32,630 nucleotides of DNA from Geosiphon pyriformis (Eukaryota > Glomeromycota > Glomeromycetes > Archaeosporales > Geosiphonaceae): NCBI GenBank assembly GCA_016748015.1, contig JAAOMT010000672.1, forward strand, positions 208,792 through 241,421, in the 5' to 3' direction. The position numbers and the translations under genes are program-made. The notes under the pieces were generated by a model. The model was not told the DNA's origin. It ran no database searches and saw nothing but the letters and a program-made list of their open reading frames with translations. This document shows positions 22,270 to 32,581 of the stretch, piece after piece. Numbering within the stretch: position 1 is the stretch's first letter; the number at the start of each line of letters is the position of its first letter.

Positions 22270-22510
22270 TCACCACTTTACATATTTGGTTGAAAAAGTT
22301 TGATCAGTTGTTGGTATTGGGTCACGTGGTGATATGGTGGTTGGTAATTTTGAAAGTGGTTCGTGGTCATAACGTTCGATTGTGACAAAGCCAAAGGCCA
22401 AAAAATATTAAACTGATAGCTATAGCCGTAACTAGAAATGAAATAAATATGATTAGCCAGATTGGCAATCGTGACTTGGATGGTTTCCCAGATATACTGA
22501 TTTCTTGATT
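22270..22510 (-). pseudogene. Relic of a membrane-protein C-terminus
   Basis: On the minus strand, GKPSKSRLPIWLI leads into a 20-plus-residue hydrophobic stretch (...FLVTAIAISLIFFGLWL), a typical single membrane span followed by CHN. The frame then stops. One base over, the sequence continues as ERYDHEPLSKLPTTISPRDP and IPTTDQTFSTKYVKW before a stop. A span followed by a short Pro/Thr-rich cytoplasmic tail, split by a one-base frame change, suggests a decayed receptor-like or repeat-domain membrane protein. No upstream domain remains in the window. Confidence 0.4.
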
Positions 22511-22569
22511 CCAAATATTGGATCTGATTCGTTATTTTCTACAATTTTGTTCTCTGAGTAAAATTACAA

Positions 22570-23283
22570 AATGTTATATTAAAAACCGGGAGTGTGTCCA
22601 CATGCTGGTAACATATCTTGTAGCGGGCATCTACCATAAATCTATGGATTAATCAAATTGGGCATAACATTTTTTTAGGAAATTTTATTTATTCAACCGA
22701 CCACACTTCAAAAAATGGCAGAAAACTGAGCAAATAAAGCAGATCTTCTACATATATGGATATGTGATGGCTCAACAGTAATAAAATTGAAATCTTGTTC
22801 CCAGCACCTCTTGGGAAAAGATTAAAAATTTTATGAACTATATTTGATTATATATGAACTTTTTTTTTTAAAATAATAATTAAAGTAAAAAGCCGGAATT
22901 TTTTCATTAATCAGTTTTTTTTAATAGTTGAACGAAACTTTTTCGTCACATTTTCTTATATTCTTTGATAATCACGGGCAAAAATAATTTGAAAGTTGAA
23001 AAATTAAATATTTAAATAAGACACAAACTTTTGAAATTCATAATACTAGAATATTTATTCAATAATAAAGTTTAAAAAATCTATCATTTTATATATATAT
23101 ATATTCTCCATATCTCATTCATTCGAATTATATATTTTTTTAAATCTATTACATTCAAAATCAAAAAGATTTTTATCAGAGAAAATCTTTATTGAAAATG
23201 GATTTTGTAATATATATATATATATATATATAGTTAGATGTGATTATATTTTTATTTTTTGCAAAAATTTGAAGTGTACCTTA

Positions 23284-23314
<31 letters not shown>

Positions 23315-24080
23315 TAAATTATTTTTATTAAAATATGATAATGTATGCTTAAAATACTAAAAATTTAAATGTAGAAAAAAAATTATTATCATATATATAT
23401 ATACTTTTTAATCATAAAATATCATTTAATTTTTTGATTAAAAAGAATACAATTTTTTTTTTATTTGGAAAATAATAAACAAAAAATATGAACTTTGAAA
23501 TATTATTAGTCAACTTTATTTTTTTTATTATTTTTAATAAAATTTTGAAAAAATTAATATAACTGTAGAATTAACATCATAAATAAAAATTTGAGTGAAA
23601 AATTATCATTTCATTATAACCAAAATAATTTTTTCTTGAGGTTTATTTTCATGAAACTATTTCTAAAAATTTTTGTTATCATTAAACCAATTTCCAATCA
23701 TTCTTAAAGATTGATAATTTCAATTGAACACGAAAAAGTCTTGGCCCCTTGAAAGATTAAAAGTAAAACAGATTTTTTATCATCATCATCACCATAAAAA
23801 AATATTATTATAACAATAAAAATTTTCAAAGTTAAACGATAAACATTGAGCTTAAAGATACTTGGTATCACGAAATACATATACTCTTGCGTTATTACAT
23901 CCAAAACCAAGATTTTCTAACAAACCAGAATAGTGCAAATGAAAAATGATAGACGAATTCTTATACATGTATTTCCTGTTTAATCTCTCTGGTAACATTG
24001 TATAACATAATGCATTTACCCAATCAAGTGAAGATTATCCAGGTCCTTTTTTTTACACTATATATATATTTTTTTTGAAA
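22570..24080. other. AT-rich spacer with microsatellites, no gene seen
   Basis: Contains (TA)n at 23091-23104 and 23210-23232 and (ATT)n at 23284-23311. The 68-codon minus frame at 23704-23910 is low complexity (poly-Ile/Asp) and I do not regard it as a gene. Confidence 0.6.
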
Positions 24081-24084
24081 ATCT

Positions 24085-24201
24085 CTAAAAAGGCTTTTCT
24101 CGGTTATCGTTAAATGTGACCATTTGGATATCGTTATCATCTTTCGGGGATGGTATCATATTAAAACCTTTGACGAATTGGTACAAGATAATTATTTTTT
24201 T
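24085..24201 (-). pseudogene. Short coding relic (C-terminal exon-like)
   Basis: A minus-strand segment reads LYQFVKGFNMIPSPKDDNDI then QMVTFNDNREKPF and a TAG stop at 24087-24085. Its composition and CpG content stand out from the AT-rich surroundings. No splice acceptor or upstream frame that would complete a gene is visible, so it is probably an isolated remnant. Confidence 0.25.
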
Positions 24202-24250
24202 TTGATTTTTATTTTTAATTCTTAAATCCCAAAAATTTGTATTTGTGATT

Positions 24251-24253
<3 letters not shown>

Positions 24254-24295
<42 letters not shown>
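24254..24295. repeat. (AAT)n microsatellite
   Basis: About 14 perfect AAT units in the spacer upstream of the alpha/beta hydrolase 3' end. Confidence 0.95.
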
Positions 24296-24296
<1 letters not shown>

Positions 24297-24299
24297 GAA

Positions 24300-24951
24300 T
24301 ATCAAGATTTTCACAGATTCTTGATCAAGTCTTTTTATCCTTATTATGTAATTGTTATCATGTAATGCACTTCAATTCTGAAAATTTTATTAAATTTAAA
24401 AATTACATGAAATTTATTGCTGTACGACAAGATAAAAATTTTTTTAATCAATAAACAAATCTTACTAATATTACATTCATGGTTTTTATATATTAAAAAT
24501 GTTTATCAGCTGGTAAAAAAAATAAAACTGATTGATTTAATGGATTGAATTTTATTTATATATGTATTTTCGGTTATTTATAATGAAAAAAAAAGAAATT
24601 CATTCAAATTGAAAAATCCGAAAAATATTTATTCACAAAATATTTTGAATATGCAGCAATAGAATTTCTCGATACATTATAGACATCTTTTTAGATTTAA
24701 CCAATAATGCCAAAAATATTGTTTGCTCTTATATAAAATCAAAGGATTTAATAAAGGAATACAATTTAATCAACAACAACAACAACAACAACAACAAAAA
24801 ACATTTCACTAAAGAATTCTCAAAAATGAAATTTAGCTAAAAAAAATTTCTTTTTATTTCACAGCAAATTTAAAATCAATCCAAAATACTCGTTAGAAAT
24901 TATTTTTTAAAAGTAAATTTTCATTAAATACAATTGAAATTTATAAATGAA
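24300..24951. other. AT-rich spacer with (CAA)n, no gene seen
   Basis: Contains (CAA)n at 24771-24799 and otherwise AT-rich DNA. The end close to 24950 probably includes the 3' UTR of the minus-strand hydrolase gene. Confidence 0.6.
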
Positions 24952-25719
24952 TCAAGTATTATTGATTTCTTTTTGAATATTCATAAACAATGTCATATAA
25001 CAGAATTGTGCAAGTTTTTGTGGTATATCGGCAAATTTTTTAAATTCATGATCAACACCTAAAGGAAAATACTGATGCCTTGAAGCCCTAGCGTTATTAT
25101 ATAAATTTTTTGATAAATTGGGATGAACTATTGTATCCTTTTTTCCATGAATGAAGAATACTGGACGAGGGCAAATGAACACAGGGTTTTGTGATATATC
25201 TTGACACTTTTACAAAAAAAGATTGGAAAGAGATTCTTAGATTCTATGAATGATTAGTAAAATAGTGAAAGGGAATTTCTTAATTCTCACTTGAAACCCC
25301 AAGGTAGCGACCCCAGCAACACGTTTTTCATTCTTAACATCAGCAGCAACTTGCAGAGCAACTGGTCCTGCAAAACTCCATCCAACTAGCAGAAATCTTT
25401 CAAGTTTCATATTCGTCGTCAACCAATTCATTACGGCCTCGGTATCATTTGCACAAGCACAAAGATTTCCTGGTAAATCAGCCGGCTGACCAAATTTCAT
25501 TTGTACACCAAAGATTCCTAGTTGGGTGACAATATTGATGACTTCTTGGTACAGTTTCACTGGTCCGATATTGTCATTGATGTTTTCTCTTGAGAGGAAT
25601 ATTATGGCTACCTTGTATGCTTCGACGAGTTGAGAAGTTGGTGCTTGTATGGAAAGTTGAACGTAGTGAATTAATTCTGGTCGGTGTGGGCTGTACGCAA
25701 CGGGAATCTTTACGCGCAT
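24952..25719 (-). CDS. Small alpha/beta hydrolase, 2 exons
   Basis: Exons 25719-25291 and 25206-24952 encode 227 aa. The nucleophile elbow is GWSFAG with Ser115. The acid is probably Asp167 in HGKKDTIV, and the base His196 in GVDHEF. Order and spacing of all three agree with a complete catalytic triad of the alpha/beta-hydrolase fold. The N-terminus has no obvious signal peptide or membrane span, so a cytosolic esterase, lipase or thioesterase-like enzyme is likely; the substrate cannot be read from sequence. The intron has donor GTGAGA and acceptor aaaag, and both exons are whole codons long. Most fungal relatives of this type are about this size. The AT-rich DNA around it shows no functional neighbour. 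Confidence 0.85.
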
Positions 25720-26230
25720 TTTAGAACGTGAGGAGAATAGTTGTAGAAAAAAAAAACAGGGTAGATGAGATAGAGCCAGCGTCGAACACTATTTGTTTTT
25801 AAAGAATTTTATTATCAAATGACGTATTAATTTAAGTAAATACGCGGTGAATGATGATTATCAATGATTGATTTAGGATCATTTTATATTAGGGAAGAAT
25901 TTCATCATATTTCTTAAAAAGATTTATTGATCAAAATTCTAAGGTATTTAGCATTTAGTGTGGCTTTCAATGCACATGAGAAGTTTATTAAATGTACATT
26001 TAGTTGGTAAAATGTTGTTGAAACTTTTGATATTTATTGAGAAAAATGGGTTTAGTTTTCTCAAAACTTCAAAAAATGGCTATTGGTTTTTATTTAGTAA
26101 AAATAAGTGATAAGAAAAACCCAGAGTTTTTTGATTTTTTTATGTACTGTATAACCAGGATAAGATCTATTATAGGTTCATATTGCATTATCTCTATTCA
26201 TATGAACTCTTTAAATTTAAAAGTTGACAA
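25720..26230. other. Upstream region of the hydrolase gene
   Basis: Presumed promoter side of the minus-strand hydrolase. A plus-strand ATG at 26046 opens with MGLVFSKL, which resembles the myristoylated N-terminus of Arf GTPases (Gly2, Ser6), but the rest of the frame has no GTPase motif. Nothing else recognisable. Confidence 0.4.
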
Positions 26231-26239
26231 TAAGCATTT

Positions 26240-26486
26240 ATTTCATGTTTTTTGAAAAAAATAATAATCTAGAAATGAAGAGCATCATAAAAAAAGGATG
26301 GTATCGGAGCATTAAAAGGCCATTACTATTATTATCGCTATTATTCCCATTTCTATTTCTATTATCACTCTCAATATTACTTCCAATATTGTCATTACCC
26401 TTTTTTTGATCCATTATTTCGCTCACCGCCATTCTCCGTTATCGTTACCGATATTATTATTAACAATTTTTCTATATCCACTTTCG
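26240..26486 (-). pseudogene. Frame-broken Asn-rich continuation of the secreted-protein gene
   Basis: Directly behind the stop of the secreted protein the minus strand keeps coding the same style of sequence in shifting frames: NESGYRKIVNNNIGNDNGEW in one, ERNNGSKKG in the next, then KGNDNIGSNIES and Asn/Arg/Ser-rich residues in the third. The theme N-I-G-x-N-N matches the end of the upstream frame (NIGHNKGGSNNIGSG). This suggests a longer ancestral Gly/Asn repeat tail, cut by small indels, though slippage in AAT-rich codons or unrecognised introns could also explain it. Confidence 0.4.
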
Positions 26487-26750
26487 TTATTGATTCAGTT
26501 TCCCACTTCCAATATTATTTGAACCTCCTTTATTGTGTCCAATGTTTTTCGTTCCACTATTACCGTACCCAACGTTTCCTAATTGAGCATGACAATCAGA
26601 TTGAAATTTATAGCCATGGCGACGAGTTAAATGGTTGGAAACCGGAAACGCAGTTACGAATGGGAAAGGTAGGCATAGGGATATAGTTATTAAATTAAGA
26701 AGGGTCAAGTAGAAAAGGGTAAATGATTTTGAAGTTTGATGAATCATCAT
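26487..26750 (-). CDS. Small secreted Gly/Asn-rich protein
   Basis: 87 aa with two consecutive start ATGs (26750 and 26747). The N-terminus (MMIHQTSKSFTLFYLTLLNL and on to about residue 36) is a clear signal peptide or leader. It is followed by SNHLTRRHGYK, whose Arg-Arg could be a Kex2 cleavage site. The mature part contains one Cys and is rich in Gly, Asn and Ser (NVGYGNSGTKNIGHNKGG). No domain is recognisable. The combination of size, leader and low-complexity tail fits a candidate cell-wall or effector-type secreted protein; that role is inference. The stop codon may be secondary, since similar sequence continues downstream in other frames. Confidence 0.55.
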   Translation of the reverse strand: MMIHQTSKSFTLFYLTLLNLITISLCLPFPFVTAFPVSNHLTRRHGYKFQSDCHAQLGNVGYGNSGTKNIGHNKGGSNNIGSGKLNQ

Positions 26751-27783
26751 GAAGGTAATATTAGGGACTTTTATAAACTTGCTTTTTAAAAATTATCTAT
26801 TTATAAGCTTTCTAAGGAATTAATCCCAAAAAAATTGGCAAAATACATGACTCTCAAAAATTTTTTCAGAGAAATAATTAGAGCGAGAGACATAAAGTTC
26901 AAAATGATAAATCATGTTTAAAAAAACTTTCCAAATTTAGGAATCCATATGTATTTAAAGTGTCTTTAAAAAATTTTATTTTTTTAACAACACAATATAT
27001 GGTAGAAATACTTGATCAAATTCTAAAAATGTATGATATATAAACAATCCAATAAAAATAAACCAAACCAAAATAAAATAAAATAATAATAATAATAATA
27101 ATAATTAATTATTATTATAAAAAGTAATAAAATTTCCTCATTTTGTTTGTGATCCCAATTTCTTGTTTTATTATCTTAAACATACGCCGGGATTTGTACG
27201 CTGTTAACCAAAATTAATAAAGGCAAAATGTGTGCCAAGAAAATTATAAAGAAAATGAAACGCAAACAATAGCTCTTAGCTAAATACAAAAGGACCAAGA
27301 CTGCATATTCTAAAAAATAAACATAAAAATTCACTTTTACGATAAGCTATAAAAAAAACGATGTATGATATCATACAGAAAGAAAATTTATAATGGTCAG
27401 AACTTGGTAATGATCTGGAATGTCTCGTAGAAGAAATCAAAAGGTCTTTTTAGTATTTTTTGAAAAATACAAAAAAAAATTAATTTTTTTACCATTTTAC
27501 AAAACAGCATACTGCAAGATAATGAAGTTTTGACTGGTCTTTTTACTAGACAATTATGGTTAAAAAGAGTTCAAATGATGATTGAACAATAGTTCAATGA
27601 CGAATTTTCCTTTCTAAATAAGGTTAATTGGCTAATACCATGTGACAAATAAGCAAATATAAAATAAATAGATAAAGATGATGATTTACTGGAAAATCAA
27701 AACCTTAAACAAAAACTCATTGCGTCAATCCTTGACTTATTTCTCACGATATTTTGAAATAATTGGGGAAATTAAAAAATTAA
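26751..27783. other. Divergent promoter region, no gene seen
   Basis: 1,033 bp between the start codons of the secreted protein (minus) and the Sel1-repeat protein (plus). It contains (AAT)n at about 27083-27106. No clear TATA or other motif that I would defend. Confidence 0.5.
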
Positions 27784-28479
27784 ATGGGTTCATCGTCCAT
27801 GGAAAACAATGAAATTCTCTCTAATGAAAATGATCTAACCTCAAAAAACGAATCTCAAGAATCCCTGGATATATTACGTTCATGGTCAAGCATATCAAAT
27901 CCAGGAATGAATGATGAACATGTGATTGAATATTTAGATGATTTCCTGAGTAATCACAAGCAATCTGCTCAAGTTCTTTTTGAAAAAATCGAAGCCGTAG
28001 CTTCAACCAATCAAGACTACGCATGTATTCTTGGATTTCTCTATCATAAGGGATTTGGAACTAATACTAACTTAAGATTGGCCTTTGATTGGTACTTTGT
28101 TGCGGCAAAGAATCATGATTCATTCGCTCAAAATCAATTTGGTTGGCTGTATGCTAAAGGATATGGGACAGAGAGGGATAATGATAAGGCGTTTTATTGG
28201 TATGCTGAATCGGCTAAACAGGGACATACTAGTGGAATGTCTAATTATGGATTCTGTTATGAGACTGAAATTGGAACAAGAAAAGATTTGAAGAAGGCTT
28301 TTTATTGGTATAAGCGAAGTGCTGATTTAGGTGATGAACTTGGTCAGTGCAATGCTGGAAATTGTTATCTATTAGGAGATGCCACAAATCGCGATGTTCA
28401 TGCGGCGATTTTAATGTTCCTAAAGGCGAAAAACTCTGGTGCTTGTTATATTATGGACAATTTGCATTATCTGTTTTAG
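27784..28479 (+). CDS. Stand-alone Sel1-repeat protein
   Basis: 231 aa, no intron. After a polar 75-residue N-terminus come four Sel1-like repeats (alpha-helical, TPR-related) at about 77-112, 113-148, 149-184 and 185-219. They carry the usual signatures: LGFLYHKGFGT, FGWLYAKGYGTERDNDKAFYW, YGFCYE..IGTRKDLKKAFYW and AGNCYLLG. The third and fourth repeats are less regular (YETEIG, GDATNRD). Sel1 repeats form a curved protein-binding surface. In Glomeromycotina such repeats are hugely expanded and often follow a protein kinase-like domain, which is absent here. A second Met at residue 6 is an alternative start. No signal peptide or span. Partner unknown. Confidence 0.85.
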   Translation: MGSSSMENNEILSNENDLTSKNESQESLDILRSWSSISNPGMNDEHVIEYLDDFLSNHKQSAQVLFEKIEAVASTNQDYACILGFLYHKGFGTNTNLRLAFDWYFVAAKNHDSFAQNQFGWLYAKGYGTERDNDKAFYWYAESAKQGHTSGMSNYGFCYETEIGTRKDLKKAFYWYKRSADLGDELGQCNAGNCYLLGDATNRDVHAAILMFLKAKNSGACYIMDNLHYLF

Positions 28480-29079
28480 AGGATTTGGGTATTTTTTTTT
28501 GATTTAGCCATCTTTGTGATACCTAATCTAAAGAATATTCTTCAAGTAAGTAGTAGTAGTAGTAGTAGTAGTAGTATTTCCATATCAATTAACTAGATCT
28601 TTTGAGTTTGAATTTATAAAGTTAAAGTTTTTTTATGATTAATTTCGTCCTGTCTTTATTTGATGAAAACCAAAACAACTAAACAACCAATTAACTCAAC
28701 TAACCAACTAACTAACTCAACTTAGTCCGTGAAAAAACTTTAACTTGCCCTTTTTTTTTATTCTATTTAAAAGAAAAATATTTATCAATAATTTTTTCAT
28801 AAATGAATTTGAAAAAAAGTTCATTAATGATACTGAAAAAATATTAGACAGATAGTGATGAGACTAAACTCATTAAAAACATAATAAAAAACTTCTTTCC
28901 CTCCTAATTTTACAAACCCTATAATGTGCAATTTCTGTTCATTTGAATTCAGCGTTATCTTTGATTAAAGTTGGAACCTTTTCTGAAATTTAGCTTTTAG
29001 CACCATGAAAAAAGAATTTATCCAAAATTTTACTTTTTCTACTTTTCAAATAATATACTAATAACTACATTAATCAAAT

Positions 29080-29120
<41 letters not shown>

Positions 29121-29605
29121 AATAATGAAATAAAAGAAAGGGTAATCAGAAAAAAAAATGCACAAATTATTGTTGAAAGAAGAAAACTGTGATTATAATG
29201 TCATTTCAAGATATTTTAATTTAAGACATAAAAAACAGAAATATTAAAAAGTTCAAAAAATAAAAAAATAAAAAAAATTTCATGTAACTTAATGTATTAA
29301 TTTTTTTTAAAATTACCCATTTTGATAATTAACAGATGTGAACAAAAAATTTTTAAATTTATAATTTTTTTTTGTTAAAATTTTATTTTTGTGATTAAAA
29401 TATTGAATTATAAGATTTATCAATCAAGTTATAAAGTTATATTAATTGTGTAAAATTTATAAATTAAAATAACAAGTCATTTCATAAATTTATCTTTTTA
29501 TAAAATTATTCATTCGTGTTTCTTTACACGATTCTTCTTTCAAAGAAATTATTTTCTTAAATAATCATTAAAACTAAGTAATTATTAAATTGATCTATCG
29601 ACTGG
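28480..29605. other. Convergent spacer with simple repeats, no gene seen
   Basis: Lies between the Sel1-repeat gene (plus) and the transporter (minus). It holds (AGT)n at 28547-28576, a CAACTAA-type degenerate repeat at about 28670-28730 and (AAT)n at 29081-29113. It should contain both 3' UTRs. No coding signal. Confidence 0.6.
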
Positions 29606-31910
29606 TCAATTTGATATTTGAAGATTTTCTTCATTATCTTTATCACTGGAAACAATCTTTTCCTTTTCCTCTTTTTCCGGAGCAATCTTTTCATCTTTAT
29701 TACTGGGATCAACCTTTTCCTCTTTTTCCGAAGCAATCTTTTCATCTTTATTACTGGAATCAACCTTTTCCTTTTCCTCTTTTTCCGGAGTAATCTTTTC
29801 ATATTTATCACTGGAATCAACCTTTTCATTTTCATCTTTTTCCGGAGCAACCGTTTCATTATTTTTCAGCCCTTTCTCGTCTGCTTCGGCTTTAGGGCTT
29901 TTTGTAATAGTAATGTGGTTGTCAAAATCTATATCCTTTGCTTCCTTCCCTAAAGCTGTAGCAATAATGACTCCTAACATGGATATTAGGGTCAATAGTG
30001 CCTGCATCATTCCATAATTGGCTTTCCCACTAGAATCCGGGAACCGCTCACCGAGTGCTGCTATTATCTGAGCTGATGGTGCAGCAACCATGTTGCCAAT
30101 TTGATATGTGAGACCAGGAAGAGTCCCTCGCATCGACGGCGGGGAAAGTTCATTTAGATGTGCTGGGATGACACCGAAAGCACCCTAAGAGGATCAAAAG
30201 TAGAAATTGAAGATTTTTTCGTAAGATTATATTGTTATAGTAATGAAAAAAATTTTAAACCAAATATTTAATAGTAAGTTTACCATTGCAAATGCTCGTA
30301 AGCCAAAGAAACCTAAAGTCAAAGCGATGGGAATCCGCGGTAGAACCCACAATGGTATAAAACAACCACTAATCATTGTTGAAATGATAATTGTACGTCG
30401 ACGGCCCCAGTATTGTGAGAAATATCCACCAGTAGTCCCACCTGTGATGGCACCACAACACGCAATGATTGAAATAATTGCAGTAGTTCCTGGAGTTAAC
30501 CCTATTTGTTCCTTTAGGAATGTCGGGTTCATATCTAAGGTTGCTGTAATGTGAAAGATATTTCAAATTTGAAAAGACTTATTGAATAAATTAAAAAAAG
30601 ATTTAAATCGAGATATTGGTGTCAGATTTACAATCAAAAAACAATTTACCATGAGCGATAAAGGCAAAAAATGACATCAAAATCATCATATACCCAAATC
30701 GGCGCCAATCCTTTTTCGTCATTGATTGTATCCCAGAGAAAAGTTTACTTTTCTTTTGTTCCTGATTTAGTTGTTTTTTGGCTTCCTGTTGTTGCTGCCA
30801 AATCTTGGATTCTGGAACAAAGAAATATACAATGGGAATCAAAATTGCTGGAAAACTACCAATCCAATAAACGGCTCGCCAACCAAAATTTGATATGATG
30901 GCGTAATAGAACACTGCTGAAAGCAAGTATCCGGTAGAGTAACCTGCCTGTAGAATCCCAGAGAAGATTCTAGATAAAATTATTATTCTAGGATAAGCAT
31001 TGGTTTTCAAATGAAGTTTTAAATTCGAAAACCTCAAACTATATCTAACAATAATGAAACTTTGTTTTACCCACGACATTCAGACGGCAAGGCTTCCATA
31101 GCCAATGCTGCACTTAATCCCCATTCACCACCCAGCGCTAGGCCAAATATTGATCTAATTAGAACAAATATCGGATAGTTTGGTGCGAACCCAGATGCCA
31201 ACTGGGTGGAAGTATATAATAAAATATTGAGCATAAAGGGAATTTTTCGACCCCATTTATCTGCGGCCAATCCAAAAAACAAAGCACCAATCGGCCCCGT
31301 TAGTAATGTTATAGTTGTTCTATGGTGGTTTAGGAAAATTGAAAATCAAAAAAAATCAAAGAGGGTTATAAAAATGAATCAAGAAAATCTTTTGTGACAG
31401 TTACATACGTTATAGCAATTATCGAAGGAGGCTGATTGAAATCTTTGGCAATATATGGTAACGCGAATGCAAGTATATGAAAATTAAATGCTACCAAGGC
31501 CCAGCCGAGGAAAGCACATGCAAATGTCAATGCTTTAAAAAGATCAGTTCAGAAATGCAGCAAATAGTTAATATCAATTATTTGAGGAGGTTGTTGATAA
31601 AGAATCTTTAAGTTTATCACCTTGAGTTCGGTTCAAAGACCCTAGTAATTTCCATGGTGTCTGTGATTTTTCTGCCTTTGATTTTAATTTTTCAGTCTTT
31701 ACAATCTCTGGAGAAATTTTTTCTTTACATTTATCTTGTTTCTGTTGATTTTAGATTTTACAATGAAATTTTTTCCTCAAAAAAAAAAAAAAAATCCATT
31801 TTTGGCAACGTATTTTGCCGTATAACCAATAAAAATATTTATATTGATTAAAAACTAAATTTTACCTCCTTGGGTACTACTACTTCAGTTTTCGCCTTTT
31901 CAAAAGACAT
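29606..31910 (-). CDS. Jen1-like MFS monocarboxylate:proton symporter, 7 exons
   Basis: Exons 31910-31866, 31741-31621, 31532-31409, 31319-31071, 30969-30650, 30543-30284 and 30184-29606 give 565 aa. It is a plasma-membrane major facilitator of the sialate:H+ symporter (SHS) family, as in yeast Jen1, which imports lactate, pyruvate or acetate with protons. Seen in order: a cytosolic N-terminus with TPWKLLGSLNRTQ; a first span WALVAFNFHILAFALPYIA; the A-loop motif GLAADKWGRK; GLALGGEWGLSAALAMEALP and SGILQAGYSTGYLLSAVF, both close to Jen1; a central loop; the altered SHS signature FIAHATLDMNPT (283-294); GYFSQYWGRRR; and a last span near GVIIATAL. The tail from about residue 452 is Lys/Glu/Ser-rich and repeated. 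All seven exons join in phase. Substrate is inferred from family only. Confidence 0.88.
29644..29862. repeat. Coding tandem repeat, ~60-66-bp units
   Basis: Roughly three and a half units encode variants of EKVDSSNKDEKIAPEKEEKE in the cytosolic tail of the transporter. One unit is 6 bp shorter. All indels are multiples of three, so the frame is kept. Frames seen on the other strand and in shifted frames here are artefacts of the repeat. Confidence 0.9.
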
Positions 31911-32074
31911 GAAGGAATTTTTTTCAATGAAAATAAAAATTAATGTACGTTATCTACGATTCCAAAATTTAATGCTTGGAAAAAAACAAATTTTTTTGAA
32001 AGATAGGTTTAAAACCTTGTATTTAAAACAGTTTTTATCCAAACTAGAGTAGAAATATTCATGATAAGATGTCC

Positions 32075-32075
<1 letters not shown>

Positions 32076-32143
<68 letters not shown>
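32076..32143. repeat. (ATT)n microsatellite, longest of the window
   Basis: About 22 uninterrupted ATT units, 165-235 bp upstream of the transporter start codon. The poly-Asn frame read across it on the minus strand is not a gene. Confidence 0.95.
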
Positions 32144-32580
32144 GACATGTCTAGATGTTTTATGATGAAAGGTTACAAGCATTTTTGTAAAGGTAAATAA
32201 ACATGCTTTAAAATACATGTCACTCGAAGAAATATTTATTAAATTTTGTTGGTGAAATGAGATTACAATCTTAAAGATTGTCAAAACAGTCTCTGATAAT
32301 AAATTCGGAGTTCCGGTTGATCTTATGGATCTGATCGAATTTATTTTGTTATTTCTGTTTTCAAAATAGATCTTTGTCGGAAATTTTCAAATTCCATTAC
32401 TCATGATATCAATGTTGTTAATAAACAGTGATTTTTAAGATCATGAAGAGATGTGAGCTAACTGATTAAAAAAATTATTTGACTCTAGCAAAAAAATTCT
32501 TAATCTATAAAAAAAGAATATTTATTATATAAACAAAAATAAAAAAATTACATATGAATAATTTAAAAATTTTATCATCT

Positions 32581-32581
<1 letters not shown>

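Noticed and set aside
24245-24454. Poly-Asn frame
   Set aside because: Reads straight through an (AAT)n microsatellite.
29557-29859. Lys/Arg/Leu repeat protein on the minus strand
   Set aside because: It is the transporter's tail repeat read in the wrong frame.
32009-32284. Poly-Asn frame near the window end
   Set aside because: Produced by the (ATT)n array read on the minus strand.
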